From: Meiothermus ruber DSM 1279
GTDB lineage: Bacteria; Deinococcota; Deinococci; Deinococcales; Thermaceae
Direction: 5' to 3'
Length of the DNA: 64,000 nt
Assembly: GCF_000024425.1 (NCBI RefSeq)
Contig: NC_013946.1
Coordinates: 2,108,001-2,172,000, forward strand
The position numbers and the translations under genes are program-made. Positions 39,088-49,087 of this stretch are shown here, piece after piece. Every line of letters begins with the position of its first letter. Positions within the stretch are counted from its first letter, which is position 1. The notes beneath the pieces are model-generated. The model was not told the origin of the DNA, made no database searches, and worked only from the letters and a program-made list of their open reading frames with translations.

Positions 39088-39113
39088 CAAACCCCCGGCC
39101 GGGCCAATATGCT
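39084..39113 (+). promoter_or_regulatory. Promoter of the aromatic leader-aroF-tyrA operon
   Basis: -35 TTGACA (39084-39089, consensus), 18 bp spacer, -10 TATGCT (39108-39113). The expected start, about 39119-39123, coincides with the ATG of the leader peptide, so the leader peptide is probably read from a leaderless or near-leaderless mRNA. Confidence 0.7.
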
Positions 39114-39122
39114 CACTGGCAT

Positions 39123-39209
39123 ATGCAGACCTCGAGGGGTTTCGCAAGCCAAAATACCCACTTTTATGGGTACTTTTATTGGCCTGTCGTCCCCGTGAGG
39201 CCTGTGTAG
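39123..39209 (+). CDS. Aromatic leader peptide (28 aa) of the aroF-tyrA attenuator
   Basis: A short frame ATG 39123 to TAG 39207-39209, lying between a promoter and a terminator. The product has the run HFYGYFYWP: codons 14-20 (39162-39182) are Phe-Tyr-Gly-Tyr-Phe-Tyr-Trp, six aromatic residues of seven. Such clustering in a 28-codon frame directly before genes of aromatic amino acid synthesis is the classic sign of a regulatory leader peptide: ribosomes stall there when charged Phe-, Tyr- or Trp-tRNA is short. The codons also form a hairpin (TACCCA 39155-39160 with TGGGTA 39167-39172, extended by A/T and CC/GG pairs). Confidence 0.8.
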   Translation: MQTSRGFASQNTHFYGYFYWPVVPVRPV

Positions 39210-39237
39210 GCGTTTATCGCACCAATGCTTCCGGGGA
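39190..39237 (+). promoter_or_regulatory. Antiterminator of the aromatic attenuator
   Basis: TCCCCGTGAGG (39190-39200) can pair with CTTCCGGGGA (39228-39237) over 10 bp with one bulged T. The second segment is the left arm of the terminator, so the two structures exclude each other. The first segment starts 8 nt after the Trp codon of the leader peptide and lies before its stop codon, so a ribosome that does not stall would cover it and let the terminator form. GGCCT (39181-39185) with AGGCC (39198-39202) is a further competing stem. Confidence 0.6.
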
Positions 39238-39261
39238 GTTCCAAATCCCCGGAAGTTTTTT
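39228..39261 (+). terminator. Attenuator terminator before aroF
   Basis: CTTCCGGGGA (39228-39237) and TCCCCGGAAG (39246-39255) form a perfect 10 bp stem with an 8 nt loop, followed by TTTTTT (39256-39261). It lies 21 bp before the DAHP synthase ATG, so it must be bypassed for expression. Confidence 0.9.
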
Positions 39262-39282
39262 GTGTGCAAAGGAGGTCAGGCA

Positions 39283-40320
39283 ATGCTGATCATTTTGAAA
39301 CACGGTTCGGGGCCTCAAGAAGTGGAGTCGGTGGTGGCCGAGGTGCGCCGGGTGGGCTACCGGCCCCACGTCTCCGAGGGGGAACACACCACCCTGATCG
39401 GGGCCATTGGCAAGGGGCCGACCCCGGAGCTCATCGAGCATTTCCGCGCGCTATCGCCTGTGCAGGATGTTATTCCCATCTCCAAGCCCTACAAGCTGGC
39501 CTCCCTCGAGGTCTCCCCCAAACCCACCGTGCTGCGCTGGGATACCGGGGCCACCGGCGGCGGTGAGGTGATGATTGCCGCGGGGCCTTGCGGGGTGGAA
39601 AGCCTCGAGCAAACCCTCACCCCGGCCCGGTATGTGAAAAAGCACGGCGCCCAGATGCTTCGGGGCGGCGCCTTCAAACCCCGCACCTCACCCTACAGCT
39701 TCCAGGGGATGGGCCAGGAAGGGCTGGAAATTCTGGCCGAGGCCCGCCGGCAGACCGGCCTCCCCGTGGTGACCGAGGTGGTCTCCCCCGAGCAGGTCGA
39801 CCTGGTGGCCACCTATGCCGACGTGCTGCAAATTGGCGCGCGCAACGCCCAAAACTTCGCCCTTTTGCAGGCCGCCGGGCAGTCGGGGCGGGCGGTTTTG
39901 CTCAAGCGGGGCATGAGCATGACCCTGGAGGAGTTTCTGATGTCGGCCGAGTACGTGCTGGCCCAGGGCAATATGCGGGTCATTCTGGTGGAGCGCGGCA
40001 TACGCACCTTCGAGAAGTCCACCCGCTTCACCCTGGATGTCTCGGCGGTGCCGGTACTGAAAAGCCTGACCCACCTGCCGGTCTGGATCGACCCCTCGCA
40101 CGCCGCCGGTAAGCGCGACTGGGTGACCGCCCTGGCGCTGGCAGGCCTGGCCGCCGGCGCCGATGGGCTCATCGTGGAGACCCACCCCGAACCCGAAAAA
40201 GCCCAGTCCGATGCAGCCCAGCAGCTCAACGAAGCCCAGTTTGCGGATATGATGAGCCGGGTAAAGGCCCTGCTGCCGGCCCTGGGACGCCGGCTAACCC
40301 GCGCCCTCGAGCCCGCCTGA
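39283..40320 (+). CDS. aroF: 3-deoxy-7-phosphoheptulonate (DAHP) synthase
   Basis: The 345 aa enzyme condenses phosphoenolpyruvate and erythrose 4-phosphate, the entry step to aromatic amino acids. Residues 1-70 form a ferredoxin-like regulatory domain (MLIILKHGSGPQEVESVV) as in Thermotoga-type DAHP synthases. The type I beta catalytic barrel follows: AAGPCGVES, MLRGGAFKPRTSPYSFQGMG, VVTEVVSPEQVDLV, DVLQIGARNAQNFALL, LLKRGMSMTLEEFL and WIDPSHAAGKR. ATG 39283 follows GGAGG. Expression is probably set by the upstream attenuator, with tyrA 20 bp downstream. The gene symbol is generic for this family. Confidence 0.94.
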   Translation: MLIILKHGSGPQEVESVVAEVRRVGYRPHVSEGEHTTLIGAIGKGPTPELIEHFRALSPVQDVIPISKPYKLASLEVSPKPTVLRWDTGATGGGEVMIAAGPCGVESLEQTLTPARYVKKHGAQMLRGGAFKPRTSPYSFQGMGQEGLEILAEARRQTGLPVVTEVVSPEQVDLVATYADVLQIGARNAQNFALLQAAGQSGRAVLLKRGMSMTLEEFLMSAEYVLAQGNMRVILVERGIRTFEKSTRFTLDVSAVPVLKSLTHLPVWIDPSHAAGKRDWVTALALAGLAAGADGLIVETHPEPEKAQSDAAQQLNEAQFADMMSRVKALLPALGRRLTRALEPA

Positions 40321-40340
40321 ACCACCAAGCCCTTCGCTTT

Positions 40341-41423
40341 ATGATGAAGCCCTTGTTTGGTAAAGTCGGCATTTTTGGCATTGGACTCCTGGGTGGCAGC
40401 GTGGCCTTAGGGCTGCGCGAACGCTTTTTAGCCGAGGAAATTCACGCCTACGACCCCGACCCTGGAGCCCTCGAGGATGCCCTGGCCCTTCAGGTGGTGG
40501 ACAGGGTACACGCCTCGCTGGGCAGTTGGGTGGGCGACCTCGAGCTCGGGGTGCTGGCCGCTCCGGTGGGGGTGCTGGTCAGCGAGGGCCGGAAGCTGGC
40601 GCAGTTTGCCAGCCCGCGCACCATCTGGTTCGATGTGGGCAGCGTCAAGCAGCCGGTGGTGGAGGCGCTCACCGGGGTTCTGCCCAACTTTGTGGGCTCC
40701 CACCCCATGGCCGGTAGCGAAAAAGCCGGGGTGGAGGCGGCCCACGCCGGTTTGCTGCAGAATGCCGTCTGGGTCATTACCCCAACCACCGGCACAGCCC
40801 CGAGTGCCCTCGAGGCCGTGCGCAGCCTGGTGCAGAACCTGGGGGCCTATCCCCTGGAGATGCCCCCGGGTCTGCACGACCGGCTGGTGGCCCGCATCTC
40901 GCACCTGCCCTACCTGCTGGCGGTGGGGTTGAACCGGCTGGTGGCCCAGGATCCTCACCAGGATCTGCTGATGTTCCTGGCCGCGGGGGGCTTCCGCGAC
41001 CTAACCCGGGTGGCCTCGGGCTCGCCCCGCATGAGCCGGGACATGGTGGTAGCCAACAAAGAGGCCCTGCGCGCGGCCATCGAAGACCTGTGGGCGGTGA
41101 TGCTGGAGCTGGAAAACCTGCTCGAGCAGCCCGAAGATTTACTCGAGGTGGCCCTGGAGGCCAAGCGCACCCGCGACTCGCTGCCCATCGTCAAGCGCAG
41201 CCTGCTGCCGGTGATGAACGAACTGGTGGTGCAGGTGCCCGACAAACCGGGGCAAATCGCCACCGTCTCCACCGCACTGGGCAACGCCGGGGTGAATATC
41301 AAAAACTTCGAGGTGCTGGCCATCCGCGACGAAGGGGGGGCCATCCGCATGGGCTTTGCCACCCCCGAAGAACGCGAGCAGGCCCGCCAGATTCTGGAGG
41401 GCATCGGCTACAAGGTGCGCTAG
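40341..41423 (+). CDS. tyrA: Prephenate dehydrogenase with C-terminal ACT domain
   Basis: This 360 aa enzyme oxidises prephenate to 4-hydroxyphenylpyruvate, the tyrosine branch. The NAD-binding start is GKVGIFGIGLLGGSVALGL, followed by WFDVGSVKQPVV, VGSHPMAGSEKAGVEAA, and the helical domain ARISHLPYLLAVGL and GFRDLTRVASGSP. Residues about 288-360 are an ACT domain (ELVVQVPDKPGQIATVSTAL, GNAGVNIKNFEVLAI) that likely binds tyrosine for feedback control. It is the second gene of the attenuated operon. It ends 7 bp before the convergent phosphoesterase stop. Confidence 0.93.
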   Translation: MMKPLFGKVGIFGIGLLGGSVALGLRERFLAEEIHAYDPDPGALEDALALQVVDRVHASLGSWVGDLELGVLAAPVGVLVSEGRKLAQFASPRTIWFDVGSVKQPVVEALTGVLPNFVGSHPMAGSEKAGVEAAHAGLLQNAVWVITPTTGTAPSALEAVRSLVQNLGAYPLEMPPGLHDRLVARISHLPYLLAVGLNRLVAQDPHQDLLMFLAAGGFRDLTRVASGSPRMSRDMVVANKEALRAAIEDLWAVMLELENLLEQPEDLLEVALEAKRTRDSLPIVKRSLLPVMNELVVQVPDKPGQIATVSTALGNAGVNIKNFEVLAIRDEGGAIRMGFATPEEREQARQILEGIGYKVR

Positions 41424-41430
41424 AGAGAAG

Positions 41431-42246
41431 CTATTGCACTGGTACAAACTCGTGAATCACCAGCTCGGCAGGGCAGGCCACCCGCAAGGGCGCGGTGGAG
41501 ACCCCCAGGCCCCTGGAGATAAAAGCCGGCACCGGGTCGTCTACCCAGCCCCCGGCAAACTTCTGCCCGTACAGCGAGGAGGTAAAGACCGGGCCATACC
41601 AGGGCAGCACCACCTGGCCCCCGTGGGTGTGACCGCACAGCGTGAGGTCAACCGACCTGGGCACCTGGTACAGGTAGTCCGGGTTGTGGCAGATCAGCAA
41701 GCAAGCGGCATCATCCCGATACCCTTCCAGGGCTTTGTCCACGTCGGGCTCGCCGTGCCACAGGTCTTCCACGCCGGCCAGGTAAAGATCCGTTCTGAGT
41801 TGAGTTCCCGCATTGTGAAGGAAATGGATGCCCAGCTCTCTGAGGGAGGCCTCGAGGTCACGTGGCGGCAGCATCGGCACTTTGGGCGGGCTAGCGCTGG
41901 ACTTTCCGAAAGCAGCCACCCGGTCTGGGTACCTGGGCTGGTAGCCATTAAAGCGGTAGTCGTGGTTGCCCCAGACCGCCCAGGTGCCCAGCGGGGCCTG
42001 GAGCTTTTGCAGCTCGGCCAGGGTGGGCAGCACCTGGTGCTTTCGCCCGGAGTCGGTCAGGTCACCGGTAATCACGATGAGGTCGGGCTCCTGGGCCAGG
42101 GTGGCCTCCACCCAGCGCCGGACGGAGCCCTGGCGGATAAAAAAACCAATGTGCAGGTCGGAGAGGTGGGCCACCCGCAGGGGCACCCGCAAACCCCGCA
42201 AGGGCCGGCGGTGGTGTTGAATCACAAAGCTATACCCGAAGATCAC
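41431..42246 (-). CDS. Calcineurin-like metallophosphoesterase
   Basis: A 271 aa two-metal phosphoesterase. The five metal motifs are visible: HLSDLHIG, ITGDLTDSG, WGNHDYR, LLICHNPD and TLCGHTHGGQVVLP. Most like the YkuE/UDP-diacylglucosamine-hydrolase-related membrane group, but without a clear N-terminal membrane segment. The substrate is unknown. It lies downstream of secA on the same strand beyond a terminator. Confidence 0.87.
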   Translation of the reverse strand: MIFGYSFVIQHHRRPLRGLRVPLRVAHLSDLHIGFFIRQGSVRRWVEATLAQEPDLIVITGDLTDSGRKHQVLPTLAELQKLQAPLGTWAVWGNHDYRFNGYQPRYPDRVAAFGKSSASPPKVPMLPPRDLEASLRELGIHFLHNAGTQLRTDLYLAGVEDLWHGEPDVDKALEGYRDDAACLLICHNPDYLYQVPRSVDLTLCGHTHGGQVVLPWYGPVFTSSLYGQKFAGGWVDDPVPAFISRGLGVSTAPLRVACPAELVIHEFVPVQ

Positions 42247-42297
42247 CCCGCTATCCTAACCCAAAGCGGTTTTGGTGTACGGGCCAGAGCCCACCCG

Positions 42298-42330
42298 AAA
42301 GGCCGGCTCGCAACCCGCTAGCCGACCTTT
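42298..42330 (-). terminator. Terminator after secA
   Basis: Minus-strand RNA AAAGGTCGGCT pairs with AGCCGGCCTTT over 11 bp with one G-U pair that is a mismatch on the other strand, so the structure favours the secA direction. The loop is 11 nt. Only the TTT inside the stem serves as U-tract. Confidence 0.55.
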
Positions 42331-42345
42331 GCATGGGTTCACAAA

Positions 42346-45369
<3,024 letters not shown>

Positions 45370-45430
45370 AACCAAATGCGATTGTACCCTGTCCGGATGA
45401 GAATAGCGCGGTCGCGTATACACTGGGCGT

Positions 45431-46120
45431 ATGCGCGCCCTGTTGTGGGTCTTGTTGCTCGGCAGTCCGGCCCTGGCCCAGCTCTGCGACCAGCCCTTTG
45501 CCCCCGCCCGCCCCGGCTGGGAATGGCAGTACCGTGTGACGGGGGAACGCCCCCTCACTTACTCGATTCGCAAAACCAGTATTACCGAAAACAGCTTTGT
45601 GCAGGTGCGCCAGAGCGCCAGTGGAGCAGAAGAAACCACCTACCGCTGCACCCCGGAGGGCATCGCCCCGGTGGACTTTGGTACCCAGGGGGGTGGCCGG
45701 GTGGAGGCCGGGGCCCAGCCGGTGAGCTACGACCTGAAGGTGGTCAAGGTAACGGGTGTGGCCGTCCCGGATTACGACCGCTGGGCCGTGGGCAGTAGCT
45801 GGAAGCTGGTGCTGGAGGTACAGGGCACCGGGCAGCAGGGGCCGCTGCGCTTCAACATCAGTGGGACGCTCGAGACCACCTACCGGGTGGTGGCACAGGA
45901 GACCGTTACCACCCCGGCGGGCCGCTTTGTGGCCTACAAGCTGCAGACCACCTTTGCCACCCGCCTGCGCGCCCAAGCCGGCCCCCTGAGCATTCCCTTC
46001 AACTTCGAAAGCCAGGGCACGAGCTGGTACGCCGAGAACGTGGGCCTGGTCAAAAGCATCCAGAAAACCCGCGACGGCGAAAACGTAACCGAGCTGGTGG
46101 CCTTGCGCAAAGGAGGTTAG
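45431..46120 (+). CDS. Secreted protein of unknown function
   Basis: A 229 aa protein with a signal peptide (MRALLWVLLLGSPALAQ). The mature part is beta-rich, with PFAPARPGWEWQYRVTG near its start, WAVGSSWKLVLEVQGTG, and VVAQETVTTPAGRFVAYKL, then a C-terminal TSWYAENVGLVKSIQ strand pair. This layout recalls DUF3108-like and TapB-like periplasmic proteins. I recognise no catalytic site. It is divergent from secA (61 bp) and may come from a leaderless mRNA (TATACA at 45417-45422). The last 4 bp overlap tsaD. Confidence 0.75.
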   Translation: MRALLWVLLLGSPALAQLCDQPFAPARPGWEWQYRVTGERPLTYSIRKTSITENSFVQVRQSASGAEETTYRCTPEGIAPVDFGTQGGGRVEAGAQPVSYDLKVVKVTGVAVPDYDRWAVGSSWKLVLEVQGTGQQGPLRFNISGTLETTYRVVAQETVTTPAGRFVAYKLQTTFATRLRAQAGPLSIPFNFESQGTSWYAENVGLVKSIQKTRDGENVTELVALRKGG

Positions 46121-47094
46121 GCCGAGCCCAGAGGCAGATAGGCCGCCGCCGGAAGGGCCATGGGGTTGTGTGGGCTGCGCGCGTGGGTGCGCCAGGCCGC
46201 CAGGGCAATCATGGCCCCGTTGTCGGTGGCGAGGCCCCTGGGGGGGAACATCAGCCGAAGGCCCGCCGCCTGTAACTGGGTTTTTAGCGCGGTGTTCTGC
46301 GCCACCCCGCCGGTCACCAGCACGGTCGAGAGGCCGGTGTGCCGGGCGGCCCGGGTCACCACCTGCACGATGTGCTCCACCGCCACCTGCTGAAACCGGG
46401 CGGCAATATCGGCGGGTGCGTGGCCCTTTTCCAGGGCCCGGGCCACCGCCGTCTTGAGGCCCGAGAAACTGAAAGCAAACCCTTCCTGACCCTGGAGCGG
46501 CACGGCCAGCGGCACCCTGCCGGGCTCGCCCTGCTCGGCCAGTCGCTCGATTTCCGGCCCACCCGGATAGCCCAGGCCCAAAAGCCGCGCGGCCTTGTCG
46601 AAAGCCTCACCAGCGGCATCGTCCAGGGTGGCCCCCAGGAGCCTGTAGGTGCCCCACGCGGGCACCTCGAACAGGTGGGTGTGGCCGCCGGAGGCGATCA
46701 GGGCCAGGAACGGCGGTTCGACCTCGGGGTGCTCGGCCAGTGCGGCGTAGATGTGGCCTTCCAGGTGGTGCACCGGCACAAAGGGTTTGCCCAAGGCAAA
46801 GGCCAGTCCCTTGCCGTAGGTGTAGCCCACCAGCAAGGCCCCGATCAGGCCGGGCCCGCGGGTGGCCGCAATCAGGTCGAGATCGGCGGCCTTCAGACCG
46901 GCCTCGCCCAGGGCTTGCTGCACCAGTCCGTCAATCACCTGGGTGTGCTCCCTCGAGGCCAGCTCGGGCACCACCCCCCCGTAGCGCTGGTGCAAAAGGG
47001 TTTGCGAGGCCACCCGGTTGACCACCACCACCCCATCCCGCACCAATCCCACCCCGGTATCGTCGCAGGAGGTGTCTATACCCAGAATCCACAC
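46117..47094 (-). CDS. tsaD: tRNA threonylcarbamoyladenosine transferase TsaD
   Basis: A 325 aa ASKHA-fold enzyme that installs the t6A37 modification on ANN-decoding tRNAs with TsaB, TsaC and TsaE. Motifs are ILGIDTSCDDTGVGLV, YGGVVPELASREH, TRGPGLIGALLVGYTYGKGLA, metal-binding HHLEGHIYA, IASGGHTHLF, DDAAGEAFDKAARLLGL, FSFSGLKTAV, and TGGVAQNTAL. GTG 47094 places the start directly before WILGIDTS. The open frame to 47214 overlaps the divergent moxR and has no signal. TTGACC/CAGAAT upstream implies a leaderless mRNA. Confidence 0.94.
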   Translation of the reverse strand: MWILGIDTSCDDTGVGLVRDGVVVVNRVASQTLLHQRYGGVVPELASREHTQVIDGLVQQALGEAGLKAADLDLIAATRGPGLIGALLVGYTYGKGLAFALGKPFVPVHHLEGHIYAALAEHPEVEPPFLALIASGGHTHLFEVPAWGTYRLLGATLDDAAGEAFDKAARLLGLGYPGGPEIERLAEQGEPGRVPLAVPLQGQEGFAFSFSGLKTAVARALEKGHAPADIAARFQQVAVEHIVQVVTRAARHTGLSTVLVTGGVAQNTALKTQLQAAGLRLMFPPRGLATDNGAMIALAAWRTHARSPHNPMALPAAAYLPLGSA

Positions 47095-47100
47095 AGCCCG

Positions 47101-47129
47101 ATTCTGCCCGCCCAGGCCCCCCGGGTCAA
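47101..47129 (-). promoter_or_regulatory. Promoter of tsaD, leaderless
   Basis: Minus strand -35 TTGACC (47124-47129), 17 bp spacer, -10 CAGAAT (47101-47106), 6 bp before the GTG start. No Shine-Dalgarno lies in between. Confidence 0.5.
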
Positions 47130-47193
47130 GCCACAGGCCCAATTGCGGTTTAGGGCCTGTATAGGGGCAGCAGGCTGTGGGTAGTATGGGCCC

Positions 47194-48102
47194 GTGAGCG
47201 ACGCTCGAGTTCACTTAACCGCCTTACAAACCGCACTCACTCAGGTGCTGTTTGGGCAGGAGCAGGTCATCCGCGAGCTGCTGGCCACCGCCGTAGCGGG
47301 TGGGCACGCCCTGCTGGAAGGGCTGCCGGGGCTGGGCAAAACCCTGCTGGCCCGGGCCTTTGCCGAGGCCAGCGGGCTTTCGTACCGGAGAATCCAGTTC
47401 ACCCCCGACCTGCTCCCCGCCGACGTGACCGGAACCGAGATTCTGGAGGATGGGCGGTTTGTTTTCCGACAGGGGCCCCTCTTCGCCCAGGTGGTGCTGG
47501 CCGACGAGATCAACCGGGCCACCCCCAAAACCCAGTCGGCGCTGCTGGAGGCCATGCAGGAACGGGGGGTCACGGTGGGTGGAACCCGCTACGCCCTGCC
47601 CGAGCCCTTTCTGGTGCTGGCTACACAGAACCCTTTGGAGCTCGAGGGCACCTACCCCCTGCCCGAGGCCCAGCTCGACCGCTTTATGTCCAAGATTGCC
47701 GTCCAGGCCCCGCCCCGGGCCACCTGGGTGCGGATTCTTTCGGAAGAACCCGCGCTGCCTGAGCCAGTAGAAGGCCTGGACTTGCTAAAAGCCCGTGCCG
47801 AGTCGCAACAGGTGGTGGTGAGCCAGCCCGCCCTCGAGGCCATCGCCAACACCGCCCAGCTCGCCAGCGAGGAAAAACACCTGCGCATGGGCCTATCGCC
47901 GCGCGGGGCCAAGGCCTGGCTCAATCTGGCTAAAGCCCTGGCTTACCTGGCAGGCCGGGCCCACCTGGAGTGGGACGATCTGCACAACGCGGCCAGACCG
48001 GCCCTCTCGCACCGGCTGCTCCTGACCGAGGAGGCCCAGTTCGAGGGCCTGCGGGTAGACCAGATTATCCAGGACTTGCTGCGCCGCACCATGCCTAAGT
48101 AG
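47194..48102 (+). CDS. MoxR-family AAA+ ATPase
   Basis: The 302 aa ATPase has Walker A GLPGLGKTLLARAFA (residue about 41), FTPDLLPADVTGTEIL, Walker B VVLADEINRATPKTQSALLEAMQE, sensor 1 LATQNPLELEGTYPLPEAQLDRFM and a C-terminal lid domain (MGLSPRGAKAWLNLAKALA). MoxR proteins act as chaperone-like activators that work with vWA-domain proteins. The usual DUF58 and vWA partners do not adjoin it; the candidate partner is the BatA-like vWA protein at 36.8-38.2 kb. Start is GTG 47194, and the end overlaps the convergent formamidase-family gene by 8 bp. Confidence 0.9.
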   Translation: MSDARVHLTALQTALTQVLFGQEQVIRELLATAVAGGHALLEGLPGLGKTLLARAFAEASGLSYRRIQFTPDLLPADVTGTEILEDGRFVFRQGPLFAQVVLADEINRATPKTQSALLEAMQERGVTVGGTRYALPEPFLVLATQNPLELEGTYPLPEAQLDRFMSKIAVQAPPRATWVRILSEEPALPEPVEGLDLLKARAESQQVVVSQPALEAIANTAQLASEEKHLRMGLSPRGAKAWLNLAKALAYLAGRAHLEWDDLHNAARPALSHRLLLTEEAQFEGLRVDQIIQDLLRRTMPK

Positions 48103-49027
48103 GGCCCAGGCGTTCCAGGAGTTTCTTGGGCATCTTGCAGACCATGGTGTAGGCCGGGTCAAAGATGTTGCCCAGATCGTACCGGACGCACTGCCCCATC
48201 AGCTGTGAGGCGCTCTGGATGTCCAGGCCGTAGGGGCCGGTAAGCCAGCGGAGCATCTCGCTGGTGGCGTGCTGCACGCACTGGTCGAGGGGACGGGCAT
48301 TGCCCACAGTGAAGATGTGCTCCGCGTCCTCACCCCGGGGCCAGCGGATGGCCTGTCCCTTGATGAGATCCACCGAAAATTGCACATCCATCGAAATTTC
48401 AATGCCAGTCCCGGCGATTTCACCATCCCCTTGCAGGGCGTGCCCGTCGCCCAGGAAGAACAGAGCCCCCTCCACCCCTACCGGAAAATAGACCGTGACC
48501 CCCTCTTTGAAGCCCCGGTAGTCCATATTGCCCCCGTGCGGCCCCGAAGTGGCGGTGGAGATGGCCTCGCCCCGGCTGGGGGCCACCCCAAAGCAGCCCA
48601 GCATGGGCTCGAGGGGCAGCTCGAGCCCCTCCAGGCCCCTCACCGGCGAGGCCAGCCGGGCGGTCTGCTTTTCCAGGTCCACGTCCCAGTCCAGCCAGCG
48701 CTGCGCCCCCTGGGCCTGGGCCAGCCGGGGCACGTCCTCGGGGTCGACCACGTTGGCGGCCAGCACCACCCCCGACCACCCGCGGCGGCGGTTGGGCCTG
48801 AGCTTCTCCAGCCGAACCACCAGGGTGTCGCCCACCTCGGCGCCCTCAATGTAAAAAGGCCCGGTCATGGGGTTCCCCCGGGGGGTAACCGGCCGCATAT
48901 CCCGATCCTGGCCGGCCGCATCCACGCAGGTGGTTTGCACCGTATCGCCCGGCGCAATGCGCAAGACCGGCGGGTGGGTACCCAGGGTGTGGTGGTAGTG
49001 GGTGGGCTCGAAGGTGTGGGTTGGCAT
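48095..49027 (-). CDS. Acetamidase/formamidase family protein
   Basis: A 310 aa amidase of the FmdA/AmdA family: MPTHTFEPTHYHHTLG at the start, LRIAPGDTVQTTCVDAAGQD, NPMTGPFYIEGAEVGDTLVVRLEKL, PMLGCFGVAPSRGEAISTATSGPHGGNMDYR and FLGDGHALQGDGEIAGTGIEISMD. Members cleave formamide, acetamide or other short amides to acid and ammonia. No kynBs-like formamidase is present in the tryptophan operon 2.5 kb away, so a role on N-formylkynurenine can be asked, but the fold differs from all known kynurenine formamidases. Start ATG 49027 matches the family N-terminus; the open frame to 49126 enters the next gene. Confidence 0.87.
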   Translation of the reverse strand: MPTHTFEPTHYHHTLGTHPPVLRIAPGDTVQTTCVDAAGQDRDMRPVTPRGNPMTGPFYIEGAEVGDTLVVRLEKLRPNRRRGWSGVVLAANVVDPEDVPRLAQAQGAQRWLDWDVDLEKQTARLASPVRGLEGLELPLEPMLGCFGVAPSRGEAISTATSGPHGGNMDYRGFKEGVTVYFPVGVEGALFFLGDGHALQGDGEIAGTGIEISMDVQFSVDLIKGQAIRWPRGEDAEHIFTVGNARPLDQCVQHATSEMLRWLTGPYGLDIQSASQLMGQCVRYDLGNIFDPAYTMVCKMPKKLLERLGPT

Positions 49028-49087
49028 AGCGCCCCCAGCATACGCCCAACCCCACATTTCCTCGAGGTTTGTGGGTAACATATCGCC

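Noticed and set aside
39119-39282. T-box riboswitch before aroF
   Set aside because: No T-box sequence or specifier loop was found; the aromatic leader peptide with a terminator/antiterminator pair fits better.
39077-39289. 70-codon frame overlapping the aromatic leader
   Set aside because: It lies in another frame, overlaps the thioesterase and aroF, and has no ribosome binding site; the aromatic-codon leader frame explains the region better.
45370-45558. Extended N-terminus of SecA
   Set aside because: The extra 63 codons overlap the divergent secreted-protein gene and its signal peptide; the family start MLAWINKLL is at 45369.
47095-47214. Extended N-terminus of TsaD
   Set aside because: It overlaps moxR; the TsaD fold begins at WILGIDTS, directly after GTG 47094.
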